Assembly (NCBI GenBank): GCA_016218815.1
Contig: JACRCX010000118.1
Span: 1-55,694, forward strand
DNA length: 55,694 nt
Source of the DNA: Deltaproteobacteria bacterium
GTDB taxonomy: Bacteria > Myxococcota_A > Polyangia > DRWM01 > JAAZOP01
Direction: 5' to 3'
Below are positions 8,273-17,650 of the stretch, piece after piece. Within the stretch, counting starts at the first letter, position 1. Each line of letters starts with the position of its first letter. The notes under the pieces are model-generated. The model worked only from the letters and a program-made list of their open reading frames with translations. It did not search any database and was not told the DNA's origin. Both the position numbers and the translations under genes were made by a program.

Positions 8273-10666
8273 TCAAGGATCGGCGAGCGCAGCGTCGTAG
8301 CCCCAGTCGGCGTCGAAGAAGCCGGCCAGGACGCGCGAACCATCGAGCCAGACGAGGTAGTCGGGAAGACCCGCGCGGGAAGAGAAGGGCACGATCCCGA
8401 ACAGGCTCCACTCCCCGCCCGCCGGCGCGACCATCGCCGCCGACAGGTGCCCGCGCTCGGGAAACACGACGACCATGCTCGCGCCCGCGAAGTCCCGATC
8501 GCCCACGGTCACCGATGCGGCGTCCCAGGACACCGGCACGGCCAGGTCCGCGATCGCATCCTGCGGCAGGCCGACGTAGATCAGGTTGTACCCGTCCCGC
8601 ACTTCGTCCGTCAGGCGGGCGAGCGGCACGGCGCACGCGTGGCCGTTGCCGTAGAGCGACCAGTACGACGCGAGAAACGCCGCGACCTGCGACGGGACGC
8701 CGTCCTCGTCGGGATGAACGAAGCAGAACGGCCGGTGGAACGCCTGGTTGAACGTTCCGTAGACGTCGGCGCGCTTCCCCGTCGTCGGCCCGACGAACAG
8801 CGGCTCGTCCGCCAGGTCGTGCCGGTCGCCGTCGACCACCGCGGCGACGATCCCGCGCCCGCGCAAGGCGGCGCCGTCCAGCTCCAGGCTGCGCACGTTG
8901 GTCGTCGTGAGCTCGACCGTGTCGCCGGCGTGCGCGGAGACCACCCGGACGTCCGCCCGGGGCGTCACGGCCGACTGGATCGTGACGAACGAATGAATGG
9001 GGCTGTAGGCGGGCGAGGGGCTCAGGAAGTCGAAGTCCAGCTCGAGCGGGTCGAGGGTGTGGGTCCGCATGAACTCGAAGAGCGGCGGCCAGTCGACGCA
9101 GTCGGCGCCCGGGGCCGCGTCGCCGTCCCACCAGTGCCCCGCGCCGGGCTCCTCGTGGTACACGACGTCGGTCGTCACCTCCTGTACCGCGGCGTACATG
9201 TCGCGGCCCTCCCGCACGGGGACGTTGTCGTCCGCGCTGCCGTGTATGATGTACACGCCCCGCCGCGCGAGGTTGCCGAGATAGACGTTGGTGTCGCTGT
9301 GCGCTCGCGCGCGGCCGATCGAGCCCGTGGGCCGGGTGGCGCCCGTGTAGCTGTAGAACGACGACCAGCCGGCGCTGGGCCCGACCGTGGCGAAGCGGCC
9401 GGGTGTCGTGACCCCGAGGTGCCAGGCGCCGTGGCCGCCCATGGAGTGTCCGGTGAGGTACACGCGCGTCGGGTCGATGGGGAAGGCGGCCATCGCGTCG
9501 TCCAGGGCGAACAGCGCGTTCGCGCGTCCCCACTCCTCCCAGTCGAAGCCGAACGGACGGCGGTTGGTCGGCGCGACGACGAAGTTCCAGTCGCGGGCCG
9601 AGTAGGCCGCCGCCTGCCCGCTCGCCTCGACCCCCGCACCGTGCGTCGACAACACCAGCGCGTAGTCGCTCGACGGGTCGTAGGACGACGGCGGGAGCAC
9701 CCCGTAGTACTGCACCGAGCCGTCGTCCGGCGACACGAAGGTGCGCCGCCGCACGGCCTCGGGCGCCACCACCCCGACCGCGACCTCCCGCTCGTACGCC
9801 CAGCTCCATGACGGGGACTCGACGTGCAGTCGGACCGGTACCGTCTCGCCGGCCGTCGGGAACGCGGCTTTCGGCCGCAGCAGGAACGCGAGCTGCGTGA
9901 CGGAGCCGCCGGGAATGCCCGGGACGACCGTCGAGGTTTCGGCGAAGTCGTCGGAGTCCACGACGCGGGCTTCGACATCCAGGGCCGGCGTCTCCGTCAG
10001 GTGGACCAGCGCCAGGCCCAGGGGCAGCTCGGCGGTCTCGCCCGCGACGAAGTCGGGCGGGGTCAGGTCGAGGTCGTTCAGCCGGACCTCGTCCGGCGTC
10101 CGGAAGAGCTGGCACAGGACGGCGGCCCCCGCCGGGTAGGCCTGGACCACGATCAAGTTCTCGCCCGGGACCGTGCGCAGCGGCACGCGCGTCTTGCCCG
10201 AGCCGTAGACGTCGGCGGGCTGCTTGACGCCGTTGGCGTACACCGAGAACGCGCGCTCGACCCGTGCCAGCAGGTGCTGACCGGGGTCGGTGGTCACGCG
10301 CGCGACGGCGTAGATGAGGATGTCGCCGGACCAGCCTCCGATCGCACCGTCCGGCCGCGGGGTGCGCCGGCTCCAGGAGACGCCGAGCACCGGGTCGTCG
10401 CCTTCCGCCGGATAGGCCAGCGTCCCGTTCTCGATCGCGCGTTCGATCGGGTCGTCTCCGGAGGCCGATACCAGTGCGACCATCCACTCCGTCACCGCCA
10501 CCGCCTCCGGCTCGGAATCCGGCGCGACCGGCGGCGGTCCGCCGTCGGCCTCGGCATCCGCGTCGAGCTCGCCGTCCGCATCCGCGTCCGGGCTCGAGCC
10601 GTTGCCCGGGCACCCCAGGAGCGTCAGGCAGAGAACTTCCCCGAGCCATCGCTTCGTCCTGCGCAT
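8273..10666 (-). CDS. Secreted esterase-like alpha/beta-hydrolase lipoprotein
   Basis: The protein has 797 residues. A lipobox (LLGCPG) closes the signal peptide and is followed by an Asp/Ala-rich linker. The middle of the protein has an Ig-like region and then an alpha/beta hydrolase of the feruloyl esterase/PHB depolymerase type: nucleophile Ser408 in GHSMGGHGAW, a plausible Asp near 479 in GSADDNVPV and His near 510 in GAGHWWDG. The last ~250 residues form a further domain found in secreted peptidase/esterase-like proteins. It probably acts at the cell surface on esters or polymers; the substrate is unknown. No strong ribosome site precedes the ATG. Confidence 0.82.
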   Translation of the reverse strand: MRRTKRWLGEVLCLTLLGCPGNGSSPDADADGELDADAEADGGPPPVAPDSEPEAVAVTEWMVALVSASGDDPIERAIENGTLAYPAEGDDPVLGVSWSRRTPRPDGAIGGWSGDILIYAVARVTTDPGQHLLARVERAFSVYANGVKQPADVYGSGKTRVPLRTVPGENLIVVQAYPAGAAVLCQLFRTPDEVRLNDLDLTPPDFVAGETAELPLGLALVHLTETPALDVEARVVDSDDFAETSTVVPGIPGGSVTQLAFLLRPKAAFPTAGETVPVRLHVESPSWSWAYEREVAVGVVAPEAVRRRTFVSPDDGSVQYYGVLPPSSYDPSSDYALVLSTHGAGVEASGQAAAYSARDWNFVVAPTNRRPFGFDWEEWGRANALFALDDAMAAFPIDPTRVYLTGHSMGGHGAWHLGVTTPGRFATVGPSAGWSSFYSYTGATRPTGSIGRARAHSDTNVYLGNLARRGVYIIHGSADDNVPVREGRDMYAAVQEVTTDVVYHEEPGAGHWWDGDAAPGADCVDWPPLFEFMRTHTLDPLELDFDFLSPSPAYSPIHSFVTIQSAVTPRADVRVVSAHAGDTVELTTTNVRSLELDGAALRGRGIVAAVVDGDRHDLADEPLFVGPTTGKRADVYGTFNQAFHRPFCFVHPDEDGVPSQVAAFLASYWSLYGNGHACAVPLARLTDEVRDGYNLIYVGLPQDAIADLAVPVSWDAASVTVGDRDFAGASMVVVFPERGHLSAAMVAPAGGEWSLFGIVPFSSRAGLPDYLVWLDGSRVLAGFFDADWGYDAALADP

Positions 10667-10717
10667 GGGGCGAACGTACCATCGGCGGGAGAGGGCGTCG
10701 AGCGGGCCGGGAGCGCC

Positions 10718-12604
10718 TCAGTGGCCGGACAGGGTATGGCAGTACCGGTCCAGGAGCGACTCGATGTCGCGCAGCTCGCCGTCGTCGAGGGCGTCGGCGG
10801 AGGCGCCGACGTAGTCCCGGGCGGACTCGCAGGTCTGGACGGCGGCGTCCCAGGCGCCGTGCACGCGGGCGGAGTCGATGCGCTGCAGCGCCTGCGCGTA
10901 GACGACGATGGCGTCGGCCTTGCGCATCGTCGGCGCGGGCGAGTCCACGAGTTGCTGGAGCGTGGCGCCGGCGGAGGTCGTGTGCTCGGTCGTGCCGGAC
11001 TGGTCGCGGTACGTCACGCGCACGTCGATGCGGTCGTCGGCCCAGACTTTCCGGGGATCGGCGGCGCGCAGGAGCTGGTGGAAGACCATCGCGTCGTTGG
11101 GCGCCAGGTGCTGCGGGTCCACCTCGGCGGGATCGGTCGAGTACTCCTCCCCGTGGAACTCCTCGATGCGGAAGACGCCCGGCAGCGTGAGCTGCACCTG
11201 CACGTCGCGGACGGCGACCTCCATGGTCTGCAGGAAGCGGTCGACGAACATGCGCCGTGCCTCGCTCTCCTTGTCGATGAAGACGTAGGCCCCTCTCCCG
11301 GCGTCCGTGACCGCGTCCATCAGCGTGTCGTTGTAGCCGTCGCCGCAGCCGACGCCGACCAGGTAGATGCCCTCGCCCTCCATGTCGTCGGCGGCGGCGG
11401 CGATGATGTCGATGTCGGTGATCCCCGTGTTGGCCTGCCCGTCGCTGACCAGGACGACGCGGTTGAGCCAGCCCTCGCGGTAGTTGGCGCGCGCCAGGTC
11501 GTAGCCGGCGACCAGTCCGCCGTGCAGGTCGGTCGAGCCGCCTTCCACGAGGGACGCGGCCATCTCGAGGATCGCAGGGTCGGCGGGTCCGCTCACGCGA
11601 TGGGAGTCGAGACGGACGGAGTGCTCGTCGTCCCACTCGACCGCCGAGACGACGTCCCCGGCGCGAAGGCTGTCGGCGATCGCCCGGACGACGTCCCGCT
11701 CCAGCCCGATCGGCCGGCCGCTCATGGAGCCCGAGGTGTCCAGCACGAGCGTCAGGTTGACGTTGCGCCGATCGGACGCCCGCACCTCGTAGCTCTGGAC
11801 GGCGACCTGCAGTGCGTACAGCCCGTCCGCGGGCGCGATGCCGCGGAACTCGTTCGTGACGCGAACGCGGCCGCTGCGTGCGGGGTCGTACGGGAAGTCG
11901 TAGTAGTTCAGGAATTCGTAGACGCGCACCGCGTCCCACGGCACCGTTTCCCCCTGCTCGATGAGCCAGCGGACGATGATCGGCGACGCCTGGGAGTTGG
12001 AATCGTCGGCCGAGAGGTACAGGACGTAGGGCTCGTCGTAGTCCTCGGACTTCAGCCCCGGCTCGCCCGCCTCGTCGCCGCAGTCGCCGCCGTCCTCGGC
12101 CTCGGGATCGCACGCGCCATCGCCGGCATCCGGCGGCGCCACGTCCCCGACCGCGTCGCAGTCGCCACCGTCTTCCGCGTCGGGATCGCAGGCCCCGTCG
12201 GTGGCCTCGCGTTCGCCGCCGTCGTCCCGGCGGGCGTCCTCGGGGGCCGCGTCGGCATGGACGTCGCTCGGCCACCCGGCATCTCCGTCGGCATCGGCGT
12301 CCGCACCGCCCTCGGCCGAGCCGTAGTCCCGGCCGCCGGAATCGGCAGAGGCATCCGCGTAGCTCCCCCCGTCATAGCCCCCGCTGTCGTAGCCGGACGG
12401 GTCGGATCCCCCGTCCGCGGGCTCGCGGTCGCCCTTGGCCGCCCAGTCGGAGGACGGGTTCCAATCGGAGGACGGATCGAGCGGGACGCGCGGACCCGCC
12501 GGTCCCGACGGCTCGTCCCCGACGCAAGCGATGCCCGCACAGATCGTCCCGAGCCCCACGAGCAGAGCGACTCCCGCGATCCGGACCGCATTGGTGCGCG
12601 ACAT
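10718..12604 (-). CDS. YfbK-like von Willebrand factor A domain lipoprotein
   Basis: The 628-residue protein has a lipoprotein signal (lipobox GIAC) and about 150 residues of Asp/Ala/Gly-rich linker. Then comes the YfbK-type N-terminal domain (VRVYEFLNYYDFPYD). A VWA domain with an intact MIDAS motif DTSGSMSG lies near residues 287-294, with supporting SDGQANTG. The C-terminal region is helical, ends near HTLSGH, and resembles the extra domain of YfbK homologues. It likely mediates metal-dependent protein contacts in the envelope; the partner is unknown. The ATG at 12604 has GGGAGG upstream, so the open frame beyond it (to 12739) is not used. Confidence 0.88.
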   Translation of the reverse strand: MSRTNAVRIAGVALLVGLGTICAGIACVGDEPSGPAGPRVPLDPSSDWNPSSDWAAKGDREPADGGSDPSGYDSGGYDGGSYADASADSGGRDYGSAEGGADADADGDAGWPSDVHADAAPEDARRDDGGEREATDGACDPDAEDGGDCDAVGDVAPPDAGDGACDPEAEDGGDCGDEAGEPGLKSEDYDEPYVLYLSADDSNSQASPIIVRWLIEQGETVPWDAVRVYEFLNYYDFPYDPARSGRVRVTNEFRGIAPADGLYALQVAVQSYEVRASDRRNVNLTLVLDTSGSMSGRPIGLERDVVRAIADSLRAGDVVSAVEWDDEHSVRLDSHRVSGPADPAILEMAASLVEGGSTDLHGGLVAGYDLARANYREGWLNRVVLVSDGQANTGITDIDIIAAAADDMEGEGIYLVGVGCGDGYNDTLMDAVTDAGRGAYVFIDKESEARRMFVDRFLQTMEVAVRDVQVQLTLPGVFRIEEFHGEEYSTDPAEVDPQHLAPNDAMVFHQLLRAADPRKVWADDRIDVRVTYRDQSGTTEHTTSAGATLQQLVDSPAPTMRKADAIVVYAQALQRIDSARVHGAWDAAVQTCESARDYVGASADALDDGELRDIESLLDRYCHTLSGH

Positions 12605-12770
12605 GCCTGGCCTCCCTTTCCTCGACCGGACGCTCGGACCCCGGCCCCCCTCCAGCAAGTCGCGTGCCGGCGCCCGACGGGCGCAATTGCGCGGAACTCC
12701 GGTACCCCGTCCCGGCGGCGACGGCGCACAGCGGCACAAGTCGAGAATGTTCGAGGCTGGGGGACCGCCC

Positions 12771-14999
12771 CTACGGCGCGGCGGGCTCGGGCAGCTCGTC
12801 GGGAAGATCGTAGCGCGTGAGGAGTGCCCCGAGCCACCCGGTGCGCTGCAAGTCGTCCAGGATCGCGTCGATGGCGACGACCAGGGACGCTTCGCCCTTG
12901 CGCGCCATGACCCCGTACCCTTCCTGGCTCAGCGGCGCGCCGGCCAGCCGGAATCGCGCGTCGCGCCGTGCCGGCGAGATGCTCTCGTCGACGACCAGGG
13001 CGTCGATCTCCGAGGCGGCGAGCGCGGCCACGCCCAGGTCCACGCTGTCGAACAGCCGGACCCGCTGCTCGCCCAGCGCCGCGAGCGCGACTTCGGCCGA
13101 GCTGGTCCCGCGCTGGGCCCCGGCGACGAACGTCTCGCTGGCCGGGTCGAAGGCCCGCGGATCGTCGACGCGCACCGTGAACCGCTGGCCCGTCCGCAGA
13201 TACGGACGCGAGAAGTCCCACTTCTCACGGCGCGATTCGGTGATGCTGACGGCCGAGATCACGACGTCCGTCCGCTCGTCGTCGAGGCTTTGGAAGAGCC
13301 CGGTGCTCCAGTCCAGCTCCACGAACTGCGGCTCCGCCCCCAGCCGGCGGGCCAGCTCGCGGGCCAGCTCGACGTCGAAGCCGACGACCTCGCCCGACTG
13401 CGTGTCGAGGTACACGAACGGCCGGTGATAGGTGACCTCGCGGCCCACGCGCAGGACGCCGGTCGCGCGCACGCGCTCCAGCGCGGACGGGAAGTAGCGG
13501 AACGTCCGCGGGACGCTCCATTCGCCCGCCGGCTCGCCGGCCGCGCGCACGCGCCAGCGGTACGTGCCGGGAGCCGGGACGGACTCGTCCCACGGCCAGT
13601 TGGCGTAGGCCAACGGCGTGCGCATCGTCCGCGGCTCTTCGCTTCCTCCGTTCCCGACGCGAACGACCTCGACGACGTACCCCGCGCCCGGCGCCCCGTC
13701 CGTCGCGTTCCAGCGGAGCGGCACGGGGTAGCTGCGCACGTTGCTGTCGTCGGCAGGGTCGGCCGGGATGGGGGCCGGCGGGCCGGCGACCTGCGGAGCT
13801 GCGGTCGCGGAATCCCCGGCCGGCCCGTCGCCGCCGCGATTCGGGCCGCGCCAGAACAACAGCGCGGCGACGGCCACGGCGACGGCCGCGAGCGCCGCCG
13901 CGGCGATCGCGACGGTCCTGGAAGTCCGCGAAGTCGACCGCCGGTCGGGGACGTTGCCGGTCCGCGCGACCGAGCCGGGCGGCGGCGGCGGAGTCGACCC
14001 GGGCGCCGCGGGCTCGCCGGCCGCGGAGGGTGCGGCCTCCGACGGCGGGCCGTCGTCCGGTGCCGGTCGCGGGAGCGCGCGCTCGCGCTCGCCCGCGGTC
14101 AGCCGCCGTCCCGCCTCCTCCAGCGCCCGGCGCATTTCGCCGGCGTCGGCGTAGCGTGCGGAAGGCGCGGGAGATGTCGCCCGTTCCACGAGCCGGCGAA
14201 GCGCGGGCGGAACGTCGGCGCCGAGTCCGCGGGCAGGGGGGAGGCCCCCGGCCAGCATGTCGTGGAGCATCATGCCGGCGGCGTACACGTCGGCCGCGGG
14301 CGTCACGCGCCCGCCGGAAATCTGCTCGGGCGCCGCGAACTGCAGCGTTCCGACCGGCCCGGCCGTGATCGTGGCCAGCTCGGCGACGCGGGCGATGCCG
14401 AAGTCGAGCACCTTGACCGTCTCGCGGCCGGCGATGCGAGCGAGAAAGACGTTGCCCGGCTTGAGGTCGCGGTGGATGACACCCTGCCCGTGCGCGTACT
14501 CGACGGCCTTGAGCACGACGTCGAGGATTCCCAGAGCGCGGCCCACCGTGAAGCCGCCGAGAAGCAACGCGGCGTCGAGCGGCGTCCCCTCGAGCAGTTC
14601 CATGACGATGTATTGCGTGCCGTCGTGGTCGACGGCGAAGTCGAGGACCTCGACGACGTTCGCGTGGCGCAGGCGGACCGTCGTCACGGCCTCGCGCCGG
14701 AAGCGCTCCTTCCCGTCGCCCAGCGTGACGCCGGCGGCCGAGCCGCCGAGGGGCGAGAAGAACTTGATGGCCACGGGCTGCTCCAGGCGCAGGTTGGTCG
14801 CCTCGTGGACGCAGCCCATACCGCCGCGGCCGATCAGGCGGCCGACGCGGTACTTCTCGTCGTAGACGCGATCGGTGTGCTCGTCCCGCGCCTGCGGCGC
14901 CGCCACCTCGAGCAGGGCGCCGCCGTCGTGCGCGCACACGCCGTCGACCGGCCGTGCGTCGAACAGGCGCTGGCAGCGGCGGCACATCCACGACGGCAT
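12771..14999 (-). CDS. Transmembrane Ser/Thr protein kinase fused to a family-3 solute-binding domain
   Basis: The protein has 742 residues. Order of parts: zinc ribbon with CRRC at 6-9 and a C-x-H at 22-24; PknB-type kinase at ~50-300 with GRGGMG, catalytic Lys79 (VAIK), HRDLK with Asp178 and DFG Asp199; Pro-rich linker; one membrane span at ~362-383; a fibronectin/Ig-like segment at ~410-500; and an amino-acid-type periplasmic binding domain (SBP_bac_3) at ~505-732 (VGFDVELARELARRLG, DFSRPYL, YGVMARK). The topology places the kinase in the cytosol and the binding domain in the periplasm. It looks like a one-component receptor kinase for a small molecule. The start at 14999 is chosen because it begins the zinc ribbon. 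Confidence 0.92.
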   Translation of the reverse strand: MPSWMCRRCQRLFDARPVDGVCAHDGGALLEVAAPQARDEHTDRVYDEKYRVGRLIGRGGMGCVHEATNLRLEQPVAIKFFSPLGGSAAGVTLGDGKERFRREAVTTVRLRHANVVEVLDFAVDHDGTQYIVMELLEGTPLDAALLLGGFTVGRALGILDVVLKAVEYAHGQGVIHRDLKPGNVFLARIAGRETVKVLDFGIARVAELATITAGPVGTLQFAAPEQISGGRVTPAADVYAAGMMLHDMLAGGLPPARGLGADVPPALRRLVERATSPAPSARYADAGEMRRALEEAGRRLTAGERERALPRPAPDDGPPSEAAPSAAGEPAAPGSTPPPPPGSVARTGNVPDRRSTSRTSRTVAIAAAALAAVAVAVAALLFWRGPNRGGDGPAGDSATAAPQVAGPPAPIPADPADDSNVRSYPVPLRWNATDGAPGAGYVVEVVRVGNGGSEEPRTMRTPLAYANWPWDESVPAPGTYRWRVRAAGEPAGEWSVPRTFRYFPSALERVRATGVLRVGREVTYHRPFVYLDTQSGEVVGFDVELARELARRLGAEPQFVELDWSTGLFQSLDDERTDVVISAVSITESRREKWDFSRPYLRTGQRFTVRVDDPRAFDPASETFVAGAQRGTSSAEVALAALGEQRVRLFDSVDLGVAALAASEIDALVVDESISPARRDARFRLAGAPLSQEGYGVMARKGEASLVVAIDAILDDLQRTGWLGALLTRYDLPDELPEPAAP

Positions 15000-15051
15000 G
15001 GACGGACGGTAGCATCCGGCGGACCGAGGTGGCAACGAAGGGGGATGCGGT

Positions 15052-16149
15052 TCAGGGCTTTCCACGCCCCGGAGGGACGTCGGCGGCGCGGCGGCCGGTG
15101 TCGATGATCGTGCGACCGGTCACGCGAGCGCGGCTCGGCGCCCCCGCCGACGCGTCCGGGGGCGGCGCGGACGACGCGACCACGGGACGCGAAGCGTCGA
15201 CGCCGGCCAGGGCCTGCGACAGCTCCCGCGCGAAGACCGTCGCGGACGCGGTGCGCTCCGCGGGCGAGACGGCCAGCGCACGGCGGAGCACGATATCGAC
15301 CGCAGCCCATCCGGCCTCCGGGCGCCGCTCCGCCAGGGCCGCGAACCGCATCGACATCTTCCGGCCGACGACCGCGGAGAAGTCGCGCGCCCGGAACGGC
15401 GTCTCCCCCGCCGCGAGCTGGTACGCCGTCGCCGCCAGCGCGTAGACGTCTGTCGCCGGCCCGATGGCCGTGGCCTGGCCGTCGATCTGCTCCGGCGCCA
15501 TGTACTCCGCCGTCCCGACGATCATGGTCCGCTCGGCCGGCGTCCCCGTGGCGGCCTCGACGAGGCGGGCCACGCCGAAGTCGAGGACCTTCACCGCCTC
15601 CTCGCCGCCGATCCGCGCCAGCATCACGTTGGCCGGCTTGATGTCGCGGTGGATCACCCCGTGCGCGTGCGTCCAGTCGAGCACCTCGGCCACCGCCGAG
15701 ACGACGTGGGCGATGCGCGCCGGCGGAAGGACGCCGTCCTCCCGGAGCACGCCCTCCAGGTCCCGGCCCTCGAGGAACTCCATCGCGATGTACGGGCGTC
15801 CGTCCGGCGCCGCGCCGTAGTCCATCACGGCCACGATTCCCGGATGGCGCAGGCGGGCGATGAGCGTCGCCTCCTGGCGGAAGCGCTTCAGCACCTCCGC
15901 CGCCATCGTCCCGTCGAGCCCGGCGAGCTGCAGCACCTTGATGGCGACCGGGCTGTCCAGTCGCACGTGTCGGCCGCGCAGGAGCACGCCCATGCCGCCC
16001 ACGGCGATCACCGAGTCGATCCGGAAGCGGCCCTCCAGCACCGACCCCAGGAGTGGCTCCGGACGCAGCGTGCCGCGACAGCCGGGTCGGTCGCACGCCT
16101 CGACCTCCCGATCGGCCATCGCCAGACACGTGGTGCAGAAGCGCTTCAT
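15052..16149 (-). CDS. Soluble Ser/Thr protein kinase with N-terminal zinc ribbon
   Basis: This 365-residue kinase lies 52 bases upstream of the receptor kinase on the same strand. The N-terminus carries a four-Cys zinc ribbon (CTTC at 5-8, CDRPGC at 19-24). The catalytic domain follows with glycine loop VGGMG, Lys71, HRDIKPAN with Asp169 and DFG Asp190. The C-terminal ~60 residues are Pro/Ala/Arg-rich with no membrane span. It probably works in the cytosol, perhaps phosphorylating or being phosphorylated by the neighbouring receptor kinase; this is inference from adjacency. Confidence 0.92.
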   Translation of the reverse strand: MKRFCTTCLAMADREVEACDRPGCRGTLRPEPLLGSVLEGRFRIDSVIAVGGMGVLLRGRHVRLDSPVAIKVLQLAGLDGTMAAEVLKRFRQEATLIARLRHPGIVAVMDYGAAPDGRPYIAMEFLEGRDLEGVLREDGVLPPARIAHVVSAVAEVLDWTHAHGVIHRDIKPANVMLARIGGEEAVKVLDFGVARLVEAATGTPAERTMIVGTAEYMAPEQIDGQATAIGPATDVYALAATAYQLAAGETPFRARDFSAVVGRKMSMRFAALAERRPEAGWAAVDIVLRRALAVSPAERTASATVFARELSQALAGVDASRPVVASSAPPPDASAGAPSRARVTGRTIIDTGRRAADVPPGRGKP

Positions 16150-16185
16150 CAGCCTTCGCCCGTCAGGCTACCACCCGTCCCACGG

Positions 16186-17412
16186 TCACTCCAGGTATCC
16201 GAGCGCCCGCAGCCGCTCGGCCGTCCGGGCGAGATCGTCGCCGCCCACCGGACCGACGACGGCCCGTTCCGCCTCGGCCTCCAGGCGTTTCCATGCTCCG
16301 TCGATGGTCGCACCAAGTGCGCCTGCAACGTCATTGGTTTCCATCGGATCGGATACCAAATCGTATGCCCGGCGAGAGATTTCCTCCCGGTTCCAGACGA
16401 GCTTGTGTCGAGGCGTCGTGAGGGCGAACTCGCACCACAGCTCAAGGGCATCGACGGGCAGATCCGGGCGCTGAAGGAAGTCCCGGTTGCGGGCGGAGAA
16501 AGCGTCCGCGGCCGGGGCGTCGCGGCCGTCGCGGACGGAGTCGCCCAGCGACATGCCGTCGATGCCGGGAGGAGGGCGGTCGAGCCCGAGGAGGTCGGCG
16601 AGGGTCGGGAGGAGATCGACCGTGCGGGCGAGGCCCGCGATCCGTCGCGGCGGGCAGCCGCCGGGCGGCCGGATGAGCAGCGGCACGCGGAGCGACTCCT
16701 CGAACAGGTTGTTGCCGTGCAGGTCGAAGACGTCGCGCATCTCGGACGGGCCGCACCGCTCGCCCCACGACTCGCCATGATCGGCGACGAGGACGACCCA
16801 GGTGCGGTCGAGGTCCACCGCCTCGAGCACGCGAGGCAACCAGTCCTCGCTGAACCGTTCGACGGCGTGGCGGTACAACGCCTTGACGCCGTCGCGCGCG
16901 GCGCCGTTGGCGCGGATCGCGTCGAGCACCACGTCGGTGAGCTTGCGCCACTCGGGGACGGTCGTGGCACGGGCGACGTACGGGATGTGGGTCCACCAGT
17001 AGTGGACGAAGGCGCAGAAGGGCCGGTCACGGCGTTCGCGGAGCCAGCCCAGCACGCGCTCGGTGTTCTGCGAGGAGCCGGCCACGCGCGCGGCAGGGAC
17101 GGCGCGGAAGAAGTAGCGCGGTTCGAAGACGAAGGAGGTGACCTCGAAACCCGCGCGGGATGCCAGGTCGAAGAGGGACGGATGTTCTGCGGGCCAGGGC
17201 TGTTCCCACTTGGCCAGCCCCAGTCGGTGCGGGTAGACCCCGGTGAGCATGGCGGCGACGGAGGGCACGGTCCACGGCGCGGCGGACACGGTCCGGGGGA
17301 ACAGCGCGGCGCTCCCGGCGAGGTGATCGACGGCGGAGGTTCGCGCGGGTCCGCCGCAGCAACCGAGGACATCGGCGCGCAGGCTGTCGACGACGATGAA
17401 GAGCAGGCTCAC
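16186..17412 (-). CDS. Sulfatase/alkaline phosphatase-superfamily hydrolase
   Basis: The 408-residue protein begins at a GTG with GAGGAGAGGAA just upstream; the open frame beyond it is not family-like. The metal-binding Asp9 lies in VVDSLRADVLG, and VADHGESWGE carries the second metal site. At the nucleophile position the sequence is WTVPSVAAMLTG. The Cys/Ser-x-Pro-x-Arg motif needed for formylglycine is missing, with Thr48 in place of Cys and Val in place of Arg. It is therefore better viewed as a Thr-type phospho- or phosphonate-transferase/hydrolase than a classical sulfatase. No signal peptide is present. It is divergent from metX. Confidence 0.83.
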   Translation of the reverse strand: MSLLFIVVDSLRADVLGCCGGPARTSAVDHLAGSAALFPRTVSAAPWTVPSVAAMLTGVYPHRLGLAKWEQPWPAEHPSLFDLASRAGFEVTSFVFEPRYFFRAVPAARVAGSSQNTERVLGWLRERRDRPFCAFVHYWWTHIPYVARATTVPEWRKLTDVVLDAIRANGAARDGVKALYRHAVERFSEDWLPRVLEAVDLDRTWVVLVADHGESWGERCGPSEMRDVFDLHGNNLFEESLRVPLLIRPPGGCPPRRIAGLARTVDLLPTLADLLGLDRPPPGIDGMSLGDSVRDGRDAPAADAFSARNRDFLQRPDLPVDALELWCEFALTTPRHKLVWNREEISRRAYDLVSDPMETNDVAGALGATIDGAWKRLEAEAERAVVGPVGGDDLARTAERLRALGYLE

Positions 17413-17561
17413 GCGTTCCTCTCCTCGCCCGGGGCCGCCGCTCGGCGCTCCCGGACGAAGGCATCCTGACGCGGAAGCCGATCGGCCGCAACCGGGGGCG
17501 AGAGTGCGGGGAGAGCGGGAAGAGCGGGGAGTGCGGCGGGCCGGGACTCCCTTCCCTGGGT

Positions 17562-17581
17562 CTCTGCGTCTCTGCGCGAGA
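17562..17581 (-). repeat. Dispersed GCAGAG repeat, copy 1
   Basis: This 20-base segment is the exact reverse complement of 18871-18890. Read on the minus strand it is tctcgcgcagagacgcagag. It sits in the intergenic space between the divergent sulfatase and metX genes, so the two copies flank metX in opposite orientation. Confidence 0.75.
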
Positions 17582-17650
17582 TTCCCGCTTCGGCTTCTCC
17601 GCGACCTCCGCCGGTTGACTTCGCGGCGGAACGGGCGAGGATCGCGCCCG

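Noticed and set aside
6524..9811. A 1,095-codon open frame on the plus strand
   Set aside because: It covers the pterin dehydratase and the antisense of the M24 peptidase and esterase genes, and has only high-GC shadow composition.
8235..12275. A 1,346-codon open frame on the minus strand
   Set aside because: It is Arg/Gly/Pro-rich shadow sequence spanning two real lipoprotein genes read in another frame; no domain or signal peptide is visible.
17413..17650. Possible SAM riboswitch upstream of metX
   Set aside because: No recognisable SAM-I or SAM-II core was found; the region mainly holds the GCAGAG repeat and G-rich runs.
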